Of a stretch of DNA of 64,000 bases, positions 1 through 11,269 are shown one piece after another. The stretch's first letter is position 1, and each line of letters begins with the position of its first letter. A model generated the notes under the pieces. That model did no database searches. It had not been told where the DNA came from and saw only the letters and a list, made by a program, of their open reading frames with translations. Both the position numbers and the translations under genes were made by a program. This DNA is from Epiperipatus broadwayi (Eukaryota; Onychophora; Udeonychophora; Euonychophora; Peripatidae): NCBI GenBank assembly GCA_028023455.1, contig JAQFVV010006469.1:62001-126000 (forward strand). The letters run 5' to 3'.

Positions 1-640
1 GGCATTCACATCAATTAGTATAATAACCGTGAATATGTATAGGCACATTTTATGTGCAGTGGTACTAGAGAATATTCAGAATTTGGATAGTAAATTGTCA
101 TCTATATAGAGATGCAATACTTACTGACTAATGTAATTTTGTACGCTGTTAAGAGAGTCTAGCAATTACTCCATGCATTTGAATACTATGGTATAGAGCA
201 GGAAGGAGTGAGAACTGGATGAACTAACCTAAATTGTGTCTTAAGTTAATAAAAATATACTGAGCTAGTCTATTGAAAATAGATACAAGGATAGGTTATG
301 TATTTCATTGTATAATTTGCATCCTATCCTTAGACCCAAAATCCGACCATAGTGGTATGCACTCCCTCTCCTGAGTAATCCCCTGGCCCATTACAATATA
401 TATATATATTTGATAGCATATTACAAAAAGACAAGTATTCAAAAATGTTAAAGGAAACAAAATTTCTATGTAACATGAAATTTAGAATAAGTATTTTTTA
501 AGAGATGCATAGTTGAGTTCAATGTATGCACTAAAATATTGTTCAAAATTTTGGTAATTTTAGTATATTAATTATTTTTTAAAAAATTATGTGTTGAGTA
601 GAACTTACTTTAAAACTCACAACAGTTTTTTAAAAACAGA
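1..640. other. AT-rich DNA without a recognisable gene
   Basis: I see no coding trace here. A short TA microsatellite at about 393-409 directly follows the motif cccattacaata at 386. In reverse complement this reads TA-repeat then ttgtaatggg, a junction that recurs near 53.8, 60.0 and 62.2 kb. Confidence 0.6.
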
Positions 641-689
641 TTGCTAGATGTGATTATAAGGAAGGTAAATTTTATCAAAGCTGCTATGA

Positions 690-1530
690 CTTCTCCTTTA
701 TCAAAGTTAGGAATCTCTGATTCTATGCCCAGAGAAAACTATTAGCCACCTTACTTTCCCTTTTTATTCCCCACCCTAAGATTTTCCCATATTTTTCTCT
801 ATCCTGCTCCATCCCATTTAGACAACATCATCTTTGTTCACTTTATGGCCTTTATATCTAGATCCATCTTCTCCAAACCAAGCATAAAAAATAACCCACT
901 TTCTGTATAATCACTTTGTTTATATTATTTTTTCACAACATTATTTGTACCCTTTCTGCTTGTAATCATTTATATTTAATTAGCAGATGATGAATATTTT
1001 CCATGCCTTTATGTGTATATTTCCTTATTGCTAATGATCCTATTTGAGCCTTACTTTCTTTGATATTATCGTAATTTAATTCACATTCAATATTTCTCCA
1101 GCTCCCTATTTTTTATTAATGCATCTATTCTATCCCATTCTTTGCCACTATAACATTTAACTACAATACAATCATCCCACCTTTTGTACAACTATAGTGA
1201 CAAAGTCTATTCAAATCTGCATGCTGTATTATCTTTCTCACCCATCTTATTGCCTGTCCTTTATTCATAATACAATTCAATATTTTAGTTATTTTCTTAT
1301 TATCCATAAATTGCAATCTATCAAATATTTTGCTTTTTGCATATAAAAACTTGATCATCCCATTTCTCCTTGAAATACCTCCTTTGCCATTAACCTATGT
1401 GCATCTAATGCATGTCTTTATACTTTTTCTAAGTAATCTAACCCCTTTATTAACACATTATTACCAAAAGTTAACTCTGCCACAACCACTTCCATACAAT
1501 TCTTGCTACATCAAATTTATTATATGAAAA
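690..1530 (-). pseudogene. LINE ORF2 C-terminal region (remnant)
   Basis: The minus strand has short open stretches separated by stops. It includes the run read at 1358-1161 on the minus strand ending in RLCHYSCTKGGMIVL. Downstream of this the sequence parallels the fragment at 62.6 kb: DNA corresponding to a 'GWDDYVKRIVECYSSKEWD'-like stretch there is present here with substitutions, and the shared tail around 700-760 corresponds to the segment following the stop near 63.15 kb. The CxxC...H...C zinc-knuckle-like motif clear in the other copy is degraded here. Inference: this is the C-terminal domain and 3' UTR of the decayed LINE. Confidence 0.7.
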
Positions 1531-1559
1531 CATTTAATTTCTTTATTAGTCACTTTCTT

Positions 1560-2900
1560 TTATCAATTTTTTCTCCCATTCATCCAAGCAATGTCTGATT
1601 ACTTAAGATTATTTTCAAATAATTATACCTTTTTGCCACATTTAATTTTTTATCCTCAATAATTTTTTTTTCTTTTCTCTTTCCCCAGCATTTATCAGCA
1701 TTACTTTTGATTTTCCTTTTCTAAATTTAATTCCATCTTTTTACCCATCCTTACATAACTTCCATATCTTCCCTACTTTCTGTGCACAAGAAGACATCTG
1801 CAAATAAAAGATCTGATAATATATATACTCCCTTGTCTATTAATAATATCTTTTTTTCTTTCTAGTCTTCTATTGCTTTCCATTTTTCAAATATAAAACA
1901 AAATAGGTGACATAGGGCATCCTTGCCTTAATCCCACACCATTTTTAACTTTAAATGATTCTATATTTCCTAATTGATATGTATAGTAATTATGTTAGTA
2001 CAATCTCTTAATAAAATCCACCAAAGTGCCATTCCCAAGTTTACTAAACTTACCTGTAATCTATTTATTTAATCTATCATATGTTTTCTCTATATCTATA
2101 AAGATCATATATAGCTGCCTATCTGTATTCCTACTCCTATAAGTTGTGTGACTACAAATAAGCTGTCTCCTATATGCCTATCTGATCTAAAACCTTGCAT
2201 TTCTCCCACTATTATTTTCTTCCATCCATTTTGCTACCCAGCCACCATATATGCAATACTTTATACAACATGGATGTTACCACTATTAGTATATAATTGT
2301 TTATCTTTCTATGATCCTTTCCTTTAAACAATAGCCTCATGTTATTCCGGCTATCTGGAAATTCTATCTTCTGTGCCATCTTATTAAACATGTTAATAGA
2401 TTTAATTTTGCCCTATTTCCCAAATTCATCATTTCTGCTGCCAGCCAACTAAACCTCTTGCCTTTCCACTTTTCAACTTTTTCCTTGCCTCATTCAATTA
2501 ATTTTTTGTAAAACTAATATTTCTCTTACAATGTGCTTTTAAGTTTGTTGTCACTCTGTCCACATCTAACATCTTTTGTATATTCATTACATATTTAAGA
2601 TTGTCTCTAATTCTTCTCTAGAGCTACATTCTTCATTTAGTAATACTATTTCTCTTTCCTCTACATTCCTTTTAATATTTTTTCAAAATTTTTTACTCCC
2701 ATCTCTTCCATTTTTATTATCCAGCTTACTATTTGATTTCATTCTCTATAATTATTTATTATTGCCAACTTTTTTAAAAAAAGTTTTTCTATTTAAAATT
2801 AACATCTTTTTCACTTTCTTTGTTTTTAATAGCACTTTTATATTCTCTGCATGCTTTCCCCCTATCTTTTACAATTTTACTAATTCTCACTTTTCTATTT
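1560..2900 (-). pseudogene. LINE reverse-transcriptase domain (remnant)
   Basis: Conceptual translation of the minus strand, with frameshifts, gives RT landmarks in the correct order. A QGFRSDRHIGDSLF-like block with TQLI lies at about 2200-2130. FIDIEKTYDR, equivalent to the RT motif A 'F.D.ekAfD', lies at about 2095-2060. NGVGLRQGCPMSPILF, equivalent to the conserved RQG..SP..F motif, lies at about 1941-1897. LLFADVFLCTES, equivalent to the YADD box with one catalytic Asp lost, lies at about 1816-1783. These are directly visible. The element cannot encode an active RT because of stops, frameshifts and the damaged FADD box. Confidence 0.85.
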
Positions 2901-2907
2901 TATTCTT

Positions 2908-3118
2908 AAACAAGGCAAAACTCTCCATACAGTAGTGCCAACCAGAGCAATCAATGGTTGTCAGAAGGCTTGTGCATAAAATCCCTATCTAGTGCCTACT
3001 CATCCAATATCTCCAGACTAGTTTCTGGCTTGTGGCCTTCAGGGTGACACTTCTGTATGGAGAGTTTTGCCTTGTTTAATAACAATTATGTGCTACTATG
3101 AGATAGTGATGTTTAGTA
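2908..3118. mobile_element. foldback/MITE element, short copy (family F)
   Basis: Terminal inverted repeats caaggcaaaactctccata (from 2911) and the complementary stretch ending at 3074 enclose about 110 bp. The outer right flank continues as aataacaattatgtgcta...gtgatgtttagt, matching the copy at 56.6-57.1 kb. It splits the LINE sequence on either side, so it inserted after the LINE. There is no coding capacity. Confidence 0.8.
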
Positions 3119-3149
3119 CGTATATTCTTCTGAATATTTTTACCTAAAT

Positions 3150-3800
3150 CCCCTTTTGCCATTTTTTCTATTTGACTACACCAATCCTTATATTCACCCC
3201 CAATAAGCTCTTCCATAATTTCTTCTATTTTTAATTTATATTCTAACTTTTTTTAGCATTCATTCTCCATTCACATCTTCCATTATCCTTTTTACTTTTA
3301 TTATTTTCCAATACATTACTAACCATTTCTATATAAAGAAATTATCACTATTACATATTCTCTCTTCATTATCAAACACTTTTAATTTTCTGTACTTTAT
3401 TCATTCCCTCTTTCTCTACTAATACATAATATATTGTGTGAAATATATTATTTCTAAATTGTGTATTACCCCTCATAAATATTTGATAAATTTCCAATGC
3501 TCAAATTCAGTCTGACCAAAATTTTTTAAAAGTTGTCCTTGTATCCATGTCATCAATTTCTTCAATATCCATTCATATCCCCTGTATTTTCTTCCCCCCT
3601 TTTCCTAACCTTAGCCCAAACCACACTCCTATACCACTACCCCCTCTTTTCTTCTATTTTTACTATGCCATATCAGATTTTCCAGTATAGTTTCTTCTCT
3701 TAGAGGTATTTCCATTGCTGCTAATACCACAAGCTCTATTTTTAACTGATTTATTTAATTCCAATCACTTTTCTAGTCTACCACCTTGCATATTCAAATA
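3150..3800 (-). pseudogene. LINE endonuclease-region remnant, internally deleted
   Basis: On the minus strand near 3800 a short stretch reads KIGYLNMQGG, resembling the start of an APE-type endonuclease. An ETILENLIWHSKNRRKEG-like stretch at 3690-3640 follows. The later catalytic blocks (GDFN, SDH) are not visible, and the space is too short for a full domain, which suggests internal deletion. Position between the ORF1 esterase-like block and the RT supports the assignment. Confidence 0.5.
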
Positions 3801-4029
3801 TCCAATTTTAATAATTTCTTACTACCTTTTATATATCCTTTTGACTTTCTTCTTTATTACATTTGTAATTAGTTTATCATTAGTTTTACAGACCCATTTC
3901 TTCACATCTTCATTTATATCTGGGTCAACTACTCTTTGTTTACTTCTTACATCCTGTCTATTCTTAATCTTTTTGATAATACTGCAATTTGAAACCTTAT
4001 AAGTGTCCTGAACTACAATATTTTTCATA

Positions 4030-4460
4030 AATCAAACCCCTAATGCTTCACTTGCTTGTTTTGCTAAGTGCATTCCATCTTTACTGAATAACCCCTTACT
4101 AATAAAATCTATCACATCCATAAACATAACAGTACTTTCACAATTTTTTCAATCTCAGTTATAGAATGTGCTCTGTCTAACATATATCTATTGTCCAATC
4201 TTGGTAGCAATCTAACTACTCTTCTTTAAACTTAAACTACTAATCAATTCTTTGTATTCATTCATTACTCTCTGATGGCTCTGACACATTATTTGTATTT
4301 ACCATAACAAACATCTCTACTTTCCTGCTTCTTTACCTTATCTGCAACATCCTAATTCTAGTTCCTGGCAAACATACTCTTATGTACCTATTTCTATTTT
4401 CCCTTGCAATTACATCTCCACATCCTCTAATTAACAAGTCCCCTATCACGACGACTCAAT
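4030..4460 (-). pseudogene. SGNH/GDSL-esterase-like domain of LINE ORF1 (remnant)
   Basis: Minus-strand translation gives VVVIGDLLIRGCGD at about 4450-4410, which looks like the SGNH block I (G-D-S-x-V-R) with the nucleophile Ser changed to Leu. It is followed by RNRYIRVCLPGTRI at about 4400-4365. Then comes RLLPRLDNRYMLDRAHSI at about 4215-4160, and finally LFSKDGMHLAKQASEALG at about 4092-4035, which carries the D-x-x-H motif of block V. The spacing and order match SGNH-fold domains in LINE ORF1 proteins, which are known in CR1-like elements. The Ser-to-Leu change fits a TCG-to-TTG or TCA-to-TTA transition. Stops and a frameshift between the blocks make it a pseudogene. Confidence 0.75.
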
Positions 4461-4499
4461 TTACTTTTCCTACTTCATTTGTAATGTTCTTACATCTTC

Positions 4500-4740
4500 T
4501 GGACTTCCTTATCTATTTCTTGCTTATTGTTTCTATCCATTAATTTATTGGTCTGCTCACATTTCATGTCTAATGCTTTTAATTTTGCTTCTACAGCCTT
4601 TACCTCTTTCTCTATCTTACTTATTCTTTGACTATCTGCATTTACTTGTTTTGTCATCAAGATCTCTTGTCACTCCATTAAATATATACTCTATTCTATT
4701 GTCCTTATCTATCTTTTCCTCCATTTTTCCCGACTTTCTC
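4500..4740 (-). pseudogene. LINE ORF1 coiled-coil-like segment (remnant)
   Basis: The minus strand encodes a Lys/Glu-rich, heptad-compatible stretch that includes SQRISKIEKEVKAVEAKLKA and ALDMKCEQTNKLMDR, directly upstream of the esterase-like block. LINE ORF1 proteins often use coiled coils to multimerise on RNA. I infer that role from composition and position only. Confidence 0.6.
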
Positions 4741-4989
4741 TTTAAATTATCTACACTTATAAACCATTTTTTTCACCTCTTTTATCATGTTTATACATGA
4801 TCTATACAACCATATATCTTTTATATTCTTCCTAATCTTATTCATGCACTTCAAAAGCAAAACCTTGTTACATATCATACACTATCAAAGCATGCCTAAT
4901 TTCCTTCTGACCAACATACATGCATCGTGGGATATAAATGCAGTTCATATTTCCTTATTTTTTCCATTTCCCCTACTCTATTTAAATTT

Positions 4990-7690
4990 ATGATTTTTCT
5001 ACACTTCAAATCTCTATACAAAAGGAAAAAAAAAATTTTAAGTGGTGACCGATAAACACTTGCTCCTCTATTATCTGAAACGTTATTCTCTTAAATAAAT
5101 CACTCTTGGTTAAATTGAAAAAAATTTAATAGCAAACCCAACTAATCTTATGTATGTCTTAGTTTTAAGGCCGCCTTACAGTAAACACAAAATATTTTTT
5201 TCTTTTATATATAAAATGTCTATCGGATCACTCCCAAACCCCAAACGTTTGCAATATTTTTTTTAATCTTTCCAAATCCAATTAAATTATCTCTGAACTC
5301 CAACTCTCTTTACTCATCCACTCTAAACAAATATTCTCTAGCAACAGAAATTTTTATTTAGATGTTATTAAAATATATATAAAACTAGCATCTTATGGAG
5401 CAAATTGGCCATGTCAGCACAGCAAGATGCGGCCAATACATTATTTATGTCAGGCTTCATTTTAGTTTAACATGAAGCAGTTTCTGACTTCATCAAACCA
5501 TTCGTGAGTATTTTTTGACTGAATATCATTTTGAAATGGGGTAAATCGGAAGTTTTTTAGTTTGCTATATGCTTGACAAAGTTTGCAATATATTATGTAG
5601 AAACAGTAAACTGTTAATCATCAAATACTTTTGTCAAGATATTTTGCATTAAAATCTCTCTACCAAACATTTTTATATATTGTACATAAAAAGTGTGTAA
5701 TGGGGGGGTGGGGGTGTGGACATTATAGTTTACCTCTTCAATAAATTTTCAGGGCAATAGATTATCTCAAATTAGGAGTGTTAAAAATATATATTTTTAA
5801 ATGACAATAATTATTCCATTGCGACACTTAATTTCAATGAATTAATCGATTTTAAAAATGTAACTTTTTAAATTATCATATTTAAGTGAAAAAAAAAAAA
5901 TAGAATTTGACCTCAGTAATGAGCCAGCAGTACTTTGACAGTATATTGTATATAATTTATAGTTTAGTTTAGTTTCCAAGCAACTAATGAATGATAACTT
6001 TGATTGATATTTCTGTAATTATTGATTGTATATAAATTAATGTAATGTATAAAATAGCTTTTTTTTTTTAATAATTCATGTCAACCAACGCTGAACTAAA
6101 TCCACTTAAGTTGAACTATAAATAAATTTTATGCGAAAATAAATTGTCTTTAAAATTACAATTTTTAAGAATAAATCTTGTGTAACTAAGAATTTACTGA
6201 AAATCTAAACTAGGTAATGGTAAAAGTTCTAGAATGTAAAATCCATCGAAAAATATGTATTTTGATAATATATATAAAAGCTCTCCAAATCTGTTGATTT
6301 TACTTTTTAAGACTCAAAAATTACTTGGAAAAAAACATCTAAATTGCTAATCTAAATGATCTCTTCTGAATCCTAAGTCTTGAGTTTAAAAAAAAGGTAA
6401 ATTATATTTATATAAATTACATGAAAACTATATATGCAATACTTGAAAAGTTTACTACATATAACTAGAATTGATATTCTATGCAAGTTGTAATAATTAT
6501 GTAGCAAACAGTCACACTACCACTACTTTGATTAAATGTTATTTATTGATTGATGGTTGTGCATATTTTGACATAGTTATTAATCTAATTTCATAGAGAA
6601 AATTTAAAACAATTTTTTTGTATTGTTTGATGATACCAGTTAAAAATATTAAAATTTGAATGCAAGTGATCAAATTATTATTTAACATTAAATATTGAGA
6701 CATTAGAGTAAGCTGTGTTTTATCCTAAATATGATTAATCCAGCTTAAATTCTGCATCTGCATTAAAAACATAACCCAATTAATGACATTACTTTAGAGC
6801 CATTTATTGGATTAAATATACGCATTAGAACAGGTACTTTCTTTTTTATACTATTTAAAATGATTGGTGAATGTTTTAAATATCCAAAGGTTTTGAATTT
6901 AAACTGATTTGCTTTTATAGTTGTTTATATTTGACAAATAAAGATTTTATATTTAGTATATAATGTTATTAAAACAGTTGCTGATTTAACATAAGATTTA
7001 TATAGTTATAGAAATAAGTCAATGTGGGTTCAAAACTTTAGAATGTTTGAAACTCAGTTATTAACTTGTATAATATAAAATAAGGTAAATTTCAGATGCA
7101 ATCCAGTGCTCATTGAAGATCAATATCCAAAAACTAGACTGAATTTGATTATTACTGTTTAACCTTCATTGATTACCCATGCTTACGATAAAATGGATCT
7201 AGAACTCATATGTTCAGCTCATTTCAGCTATGGGCTATTATTTTAATAGGTAAAAATCATGCAACTATGTCTCATGTATTTATATTTTAGTCATTCTGCT
7301 TTTCATGTTTCATAGTTTTAAATATTTAATAGAAAATTTAAAACGAAATGTAATTTCTTTTGTTAAATTATTGATAAATTGCAATGAAGTTTTAAAAAAA
7401 TGTAGCCAATAAACCAAAAAGAAATATACGAAGAAATAAAGAACAATACTATTGATATAATAATTTATTGATTAATGATAATACATAATAAAAGAGTATA
7501 ATATTACCAAATTTTAAAAGGTACTGGTTTATTACATCTTTTTGTCAGAAATTTGGCATTGGTTGCCTCTAGCTAACTTCTCAAGATGTGGAGATAATGA
7601 TTGGAAACATGACCATTATGGTGAAAAGATTTTCATCATATGAAGTTATTCATAAAAATATATTTCAAAATAGCACAGAATTATGAAAAA
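4990..7690. other. AT-rich DNA, no gene seen
   Basis: There is no ORF, RNA gene or recognisable transposon. The part at 5040-6200 keeps more CpG than the rest (for example gaccgataa, ggccgcc, atgcggcc, aatcgga). A G-run (tgggggggtgggggtgtgg) lies near 5700-5718. Long A and T tracts are common. Confidence 0.5.
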
Positions 7691-7697
7691 AATATTG

Positions 7698-8007
7698 TAA
7701 AATGTGCTCATTGATAAAAATCAAGTCAGATGTCACATGACCTAATTTTAATGAATCTCATATTTACAAATGTTATATATAGAGTTCGCAAAACACTCTT
7801 AACAAGCTTTGAGAATATCCTCAACCCCAAACCGGTTTCTGCATCTAGCGTCGTCAGTGAGGTGTTAGGATATTCATTAGATTAAAAATACTAGGACTAG
7901 CCCAACACTTTATCTAATGTCTGAAAGTTCCAGATTTTCTTCTTAATAGTTATACATTAAATAAAATGCTGGGCTAGTCCTAGTATTTTTAATAAAATGT
8001 GCTCATT
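7698..8007. repeat. insertion flanked by 15-bp direct repeats, ending in a hairpin
   Basis: The exact 15-mer taaaatgtgctcatt occurs at 7698-7712 and 7993-8007 and could be a target-site duplication. The last part of the enclosed DNA is a hairpin: the arm ttaaaaatactaggactag (from 7882) is the reverse complement of the arm ending at about 7992, with a loop of roughly 60 bp. A shorter inverted pair, gaatatcctcaac and gttaggatattc, lies within. No coding sequence. Confidence 0.65.
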
Positions 8008-8574
8008 AACTAAAATGCAATTTATTTACTTACTTTTTATTTAATATACTTGTAATAATAAGAATCCAAAGCAATATGTTTTCTGACATCGTAAAACATT
8101 CTCACCAAAAAAAAAAAAAAGCTTTTATCATTATGCACTTAAAAAACAAAGATCACTTAATTTAATGTACACCAATAAGAAATTTGAAAATGAGCATTAT
8201 ATTAGCTAAAATAAATTTTTGTACCTTTTATTTAAACATTATAAGAATAGACCAATTTTTACATTTTTTGGATAAAATTTGTTTTGCAGCAAAGTAAGAA
8301 AAGTTAAATATGTAATTAAAAAAAATTTACATAAATAATAAAATAGAAAGGCACATTCAATTTTTTTTCATTGTATTGGATTTTTTAACAAATTAGAATT
8401 GAAAGGATGCCATTTCCATTGATATTGCTACCACAGCCAATGAAATATTTAAAATTAATGATAAGGAAAAAATGCAATTGTACTGTGTTTATTAAGAAAC
8501 TGTTTATACAATATGTTAATTACCCTTGACAATTTTTTTTAAAAAAAAAGCATTTACAATTGTTTCACAAACGA

Positions 8575-8790
8575 TTATATTGATTTTTCTCTATTTGCAA
8601 TTTTTGTTCATCTGCATAGTAGTGGTTTCTCTTTAACCCAATGCTAAGTGCATTTTTGGTGAAGTTCACAGAGCTATGATTATGGTGAACTTCATTGAAA
8701 GTGCATTTAGCATTAAGTTACAAAGAAGAAAGGAACCATTTCCTTACACAGATAAACATGTTTGCAAATTTGAAATTATTACAGTAGTAA
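8575..8790. repeat. foldback repeat (imperfect palindrome)
   Basis: A left arm at about 8595-8670, containing ggtttctctttaacccaatg and ctaagtgcatttttggtgaa, is complementary to a right arm at about 8688-8765 containing gtgaacttcattgaaagtgc and tagcattaagttacaaaga. The centre is about 20 bp. The arms are diverged by substitutions, so it is older than the foldback at 62.3 kb. Probable non-autonomous element. Confidence 0.7.
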
Positions 8791-10500
8791 CTGCAGCCAA
8801 TTATTAAATTGTACAATTTATTTTTCTTTCAAAATATGAATATTGTCAGACAGTGATGCCAGTCTCTGCTTTTACCAATGCAAAAGAAAAATGTCATTTG
8901 TTTTTATATTTTCTAATTTTAAAATATCTATTTTTTAATATATATAAATTATTATTTAAATAATTTTTTTTTAAATTTTATATTATGTTTTTTCTAATCC
9001 AAATGAGGAAATTGATTATTTCAACAATTATTATTTTCAATTTACATAGTCCACAAATAAAGTTTGTTGTTATTGATATTAGTTTCTGTGCTATATTTAA
9101 AGTGGATCCTTTCCCCAACTAATAAAACACATAGTTATTCTGCCTATCTTGAGAGATAGAAAGTATATGGGTTATTGGCCCGGTCAAACTTGTAGCCAGT
9201 GCTTGAACCACGGAGCTTATCCCCCTTCCTGCCAGTAAGATTAGACCCTTGTATCAGGAAACACTTGTGGTTCAGAGAATTTTATCTGGGATTTCTAGTT
9301 TGCAACCATGCTCTACAATATATGAACCATTTTTATTTATACTCATATAATTATGTATATTTCAAAATTTTATGGTCGTTTTCAAAGTCTCCAAAAAATT
9401 ATTTTATAAAGTTGGTGGATTGACTAAAGGAATAATTTTGAAATCAACTAGGAAGAAATAACTTGGAAATAGATCTTGAAAATAATTAGAATAAACTAGA
9501 TTTTTAAAAATTAATGGTAATGAGTATCTGAATTATAATTTTTATATATTGGATGTAATTAATGGATTTTTTTAAAAAAAGTTTTATTTAACTATTCTGC
9601 AAAAGTTTGTGCAGTTGCCCGCTGATTCTTTTGAAATTACAATGTTTTTGTTTTCATTTTAAAATTGCAGGAAAATTAAATGGACTGTGCATGTGTTAAT
9701 ACCATCATTCTCTGCATTTCAATTTCCTTTTTAATATGATATATAGTATGTCAAAAACAGACAAAAATCTGATTTTTAAATTAATTTTTCTGGTAACCCA
9801 TTTAATTTTTTTTTCTGCTCAATTTATTTGATTGTATGGAGAAAATAAAGGCACAAATGTTTTAACGTCATAATGTAATGAGAAAATGGATTCAACATTC
9901 TTCAAAGATTTTGTAATTTCAAGCCTTCATCCCATAAATAAACTTAATGCTGTATATTATATGTAAGTATTCAATTTTTAGATTTTTTAATTATTTGATT
10001 ATTATAATTTTAGATTTTTTTATTATTTGATTATTTGTAAATTATTAGGAATTTTAAACTTCTCTCTTGATATTATAATATATAAAATTAAAAGGGTGTG
10101 AATATATTATTTGATTATTTTAGTTTTTTTTGATATGCCCATATAGGTTAGCAGGTTTTTTCTTTTGGCATTTTTTTATTTTTTCATGTAATGTAGAATA
10201 CATTTTTTTTTACTGCTTGAGAAACTCTTATAAGGGCTTTGTCAGTAAGTTTATTTTTAAAAAAAACATTCTACATTATTAATGGATGCAAGGTTTGATA
10301 CTTAAAGAACCTTTGAGCATTAATTATTTCTCTTAACAGTTTCACTTACTTTCTGAGTAATTTTCTCAGCTCTGGGAATGAATTGAAAGTTTTGGTTGCA
10401 AATCTTTAGGAATTTTCCCTTCAGATTTACATAAGAAAATTTCTACTTTGATCAGCTTTAGACAATTTTTCATAATGTCTAAAGTTTCATATAGTATCAG
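8790..10500. other. AT-rich DNA, no gene seen
   Basis: There are several A/T homopolymer blocks and a near tandem repeat around 9975-10060 of the type attttttaattatttgatta. No coding or RNA gene is recognisable. Confidence 0.5.
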
Positions 10501-10639
10501 GTCCATACCATATAATTTGTATTTTCCTGAAGGTTTGTGATGATGGTGTTTTAGTTGTATTTATATATTGAACTATTTCCATCATATAATCTGAGTAGTG
10601 AATGTCTTTAGAAAAATTTAACAAAATTCGCAAATGTAC

Positions 10640-11190
10640 CATGTGAAGAAGCATTGTTTATTGTAAGGGAAAGATTAAATGGTGACAATAACTTATAAAC
10701 CAGAAGAACTCTTCCTATTGAGAGTATAATGGAACTTAATATTCTGCATAAAACAATTTACTTTCAATGTAATACAGAATTCTTCCAGCAAAATCAAGAA
10801 ATGATTATGGACTCACCATTGTTACCCATGATTAGCAATATTTATATGAAGGAACTTGAAACCACAGCCATAAAAACTACTCAATATCTACCTAAAGTTT
10901 GGCTTTGCTATGTGAATGATACATTTGTTGTATGACACATGGTGAAGCACTATTAATAACTTTCTGGAAATATATCCCCTTCAATTAAATTCACAATGGA
11001 ATCAGAACAGGAACAAAAATTGGAATTCTTAGATGTTCTTATGACAAGACTCCCTCATTACTGAAAACCTACACTTACAGGAAAATACTTAGCCCATACA
11101 TCAATCACACCAGAAACACAACATGAAGTTATACTATCACTATGGAACAGAGCAAAAGAAGTTTGTTCAGAAACCAGCAATTTGGAAAAA
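10640..11190 (+). pseudogene. Penelope-like reverse transcriptase (fragment)
   Basis: The longest open piece (10729-10935, 68 codons) contains a run ending MDSPLLPMISNIYMKELE, the PLE version of the 'G.AMGSPLSP..ANIYME.fE' block. PKVWLCYVNDTFVV follows, the RYVDDTFVI catalytic block with the second Asp replaced by Asn. After a stop the next frame reads FTMESEQEQKLEFLDVLM, matching the PLE 'KFTME.E....LPFLDVL' block. A stretch resembling 'YLAHTSITP...LSLWNRAKEVCS' follows. Upstream, codons for an ANVPCEEALFIVRERL-like stretch match the 'LFTNVP..EAL' block. Everything N-terminal to this is missing. The active-site Asn and the stops make it inactive. Confidence 0.88.
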
Positions 11191-11269
11191 GTGAAGATCT
11201 ATATTGTAACGCTAGGGAGAAATATAAAAACTACATATACTCCAGCATGTTTATAATTTAAAAATAAAT

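Larger units (their letters stand above)
640..4990 (-). mobile_element. decayed LINE (non-LTR retrotransposon), near full length
   Basis: A CT-rich plus strand marks the antisense of an old A/G-rich LINE. Read on the minus strand from about 4990 down to 640, it carries in order a coiled-coil-like ORF1 stretch, an SGNH-esterase-like block, a short endonuclease-start trace, a reverse-transcriptase core and a C-terminal segment. The 3' part (about 690-1230) aligns closely by eye with the plus-strand fragment at 62.6-63.2 kb, for example gtgattatacagaaagtgg and gataaaggcca in both, so the two belong to one family. Many stops and frameshifts show it is dead. A foldback element at 2908-3118 is inserted in it. 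ORF1 esterase domains are known from CR1-type LINEs. The RT resembles several clades, so I leave the clade open. Confidence 0.8.

Noticed and set aside
2576-2935. 119-codon plus-strand frame rich in Phe, Leu and Ser
   Set aside because: It is the CT-rich antisense of the minus-strand LINE. Composition explains it.
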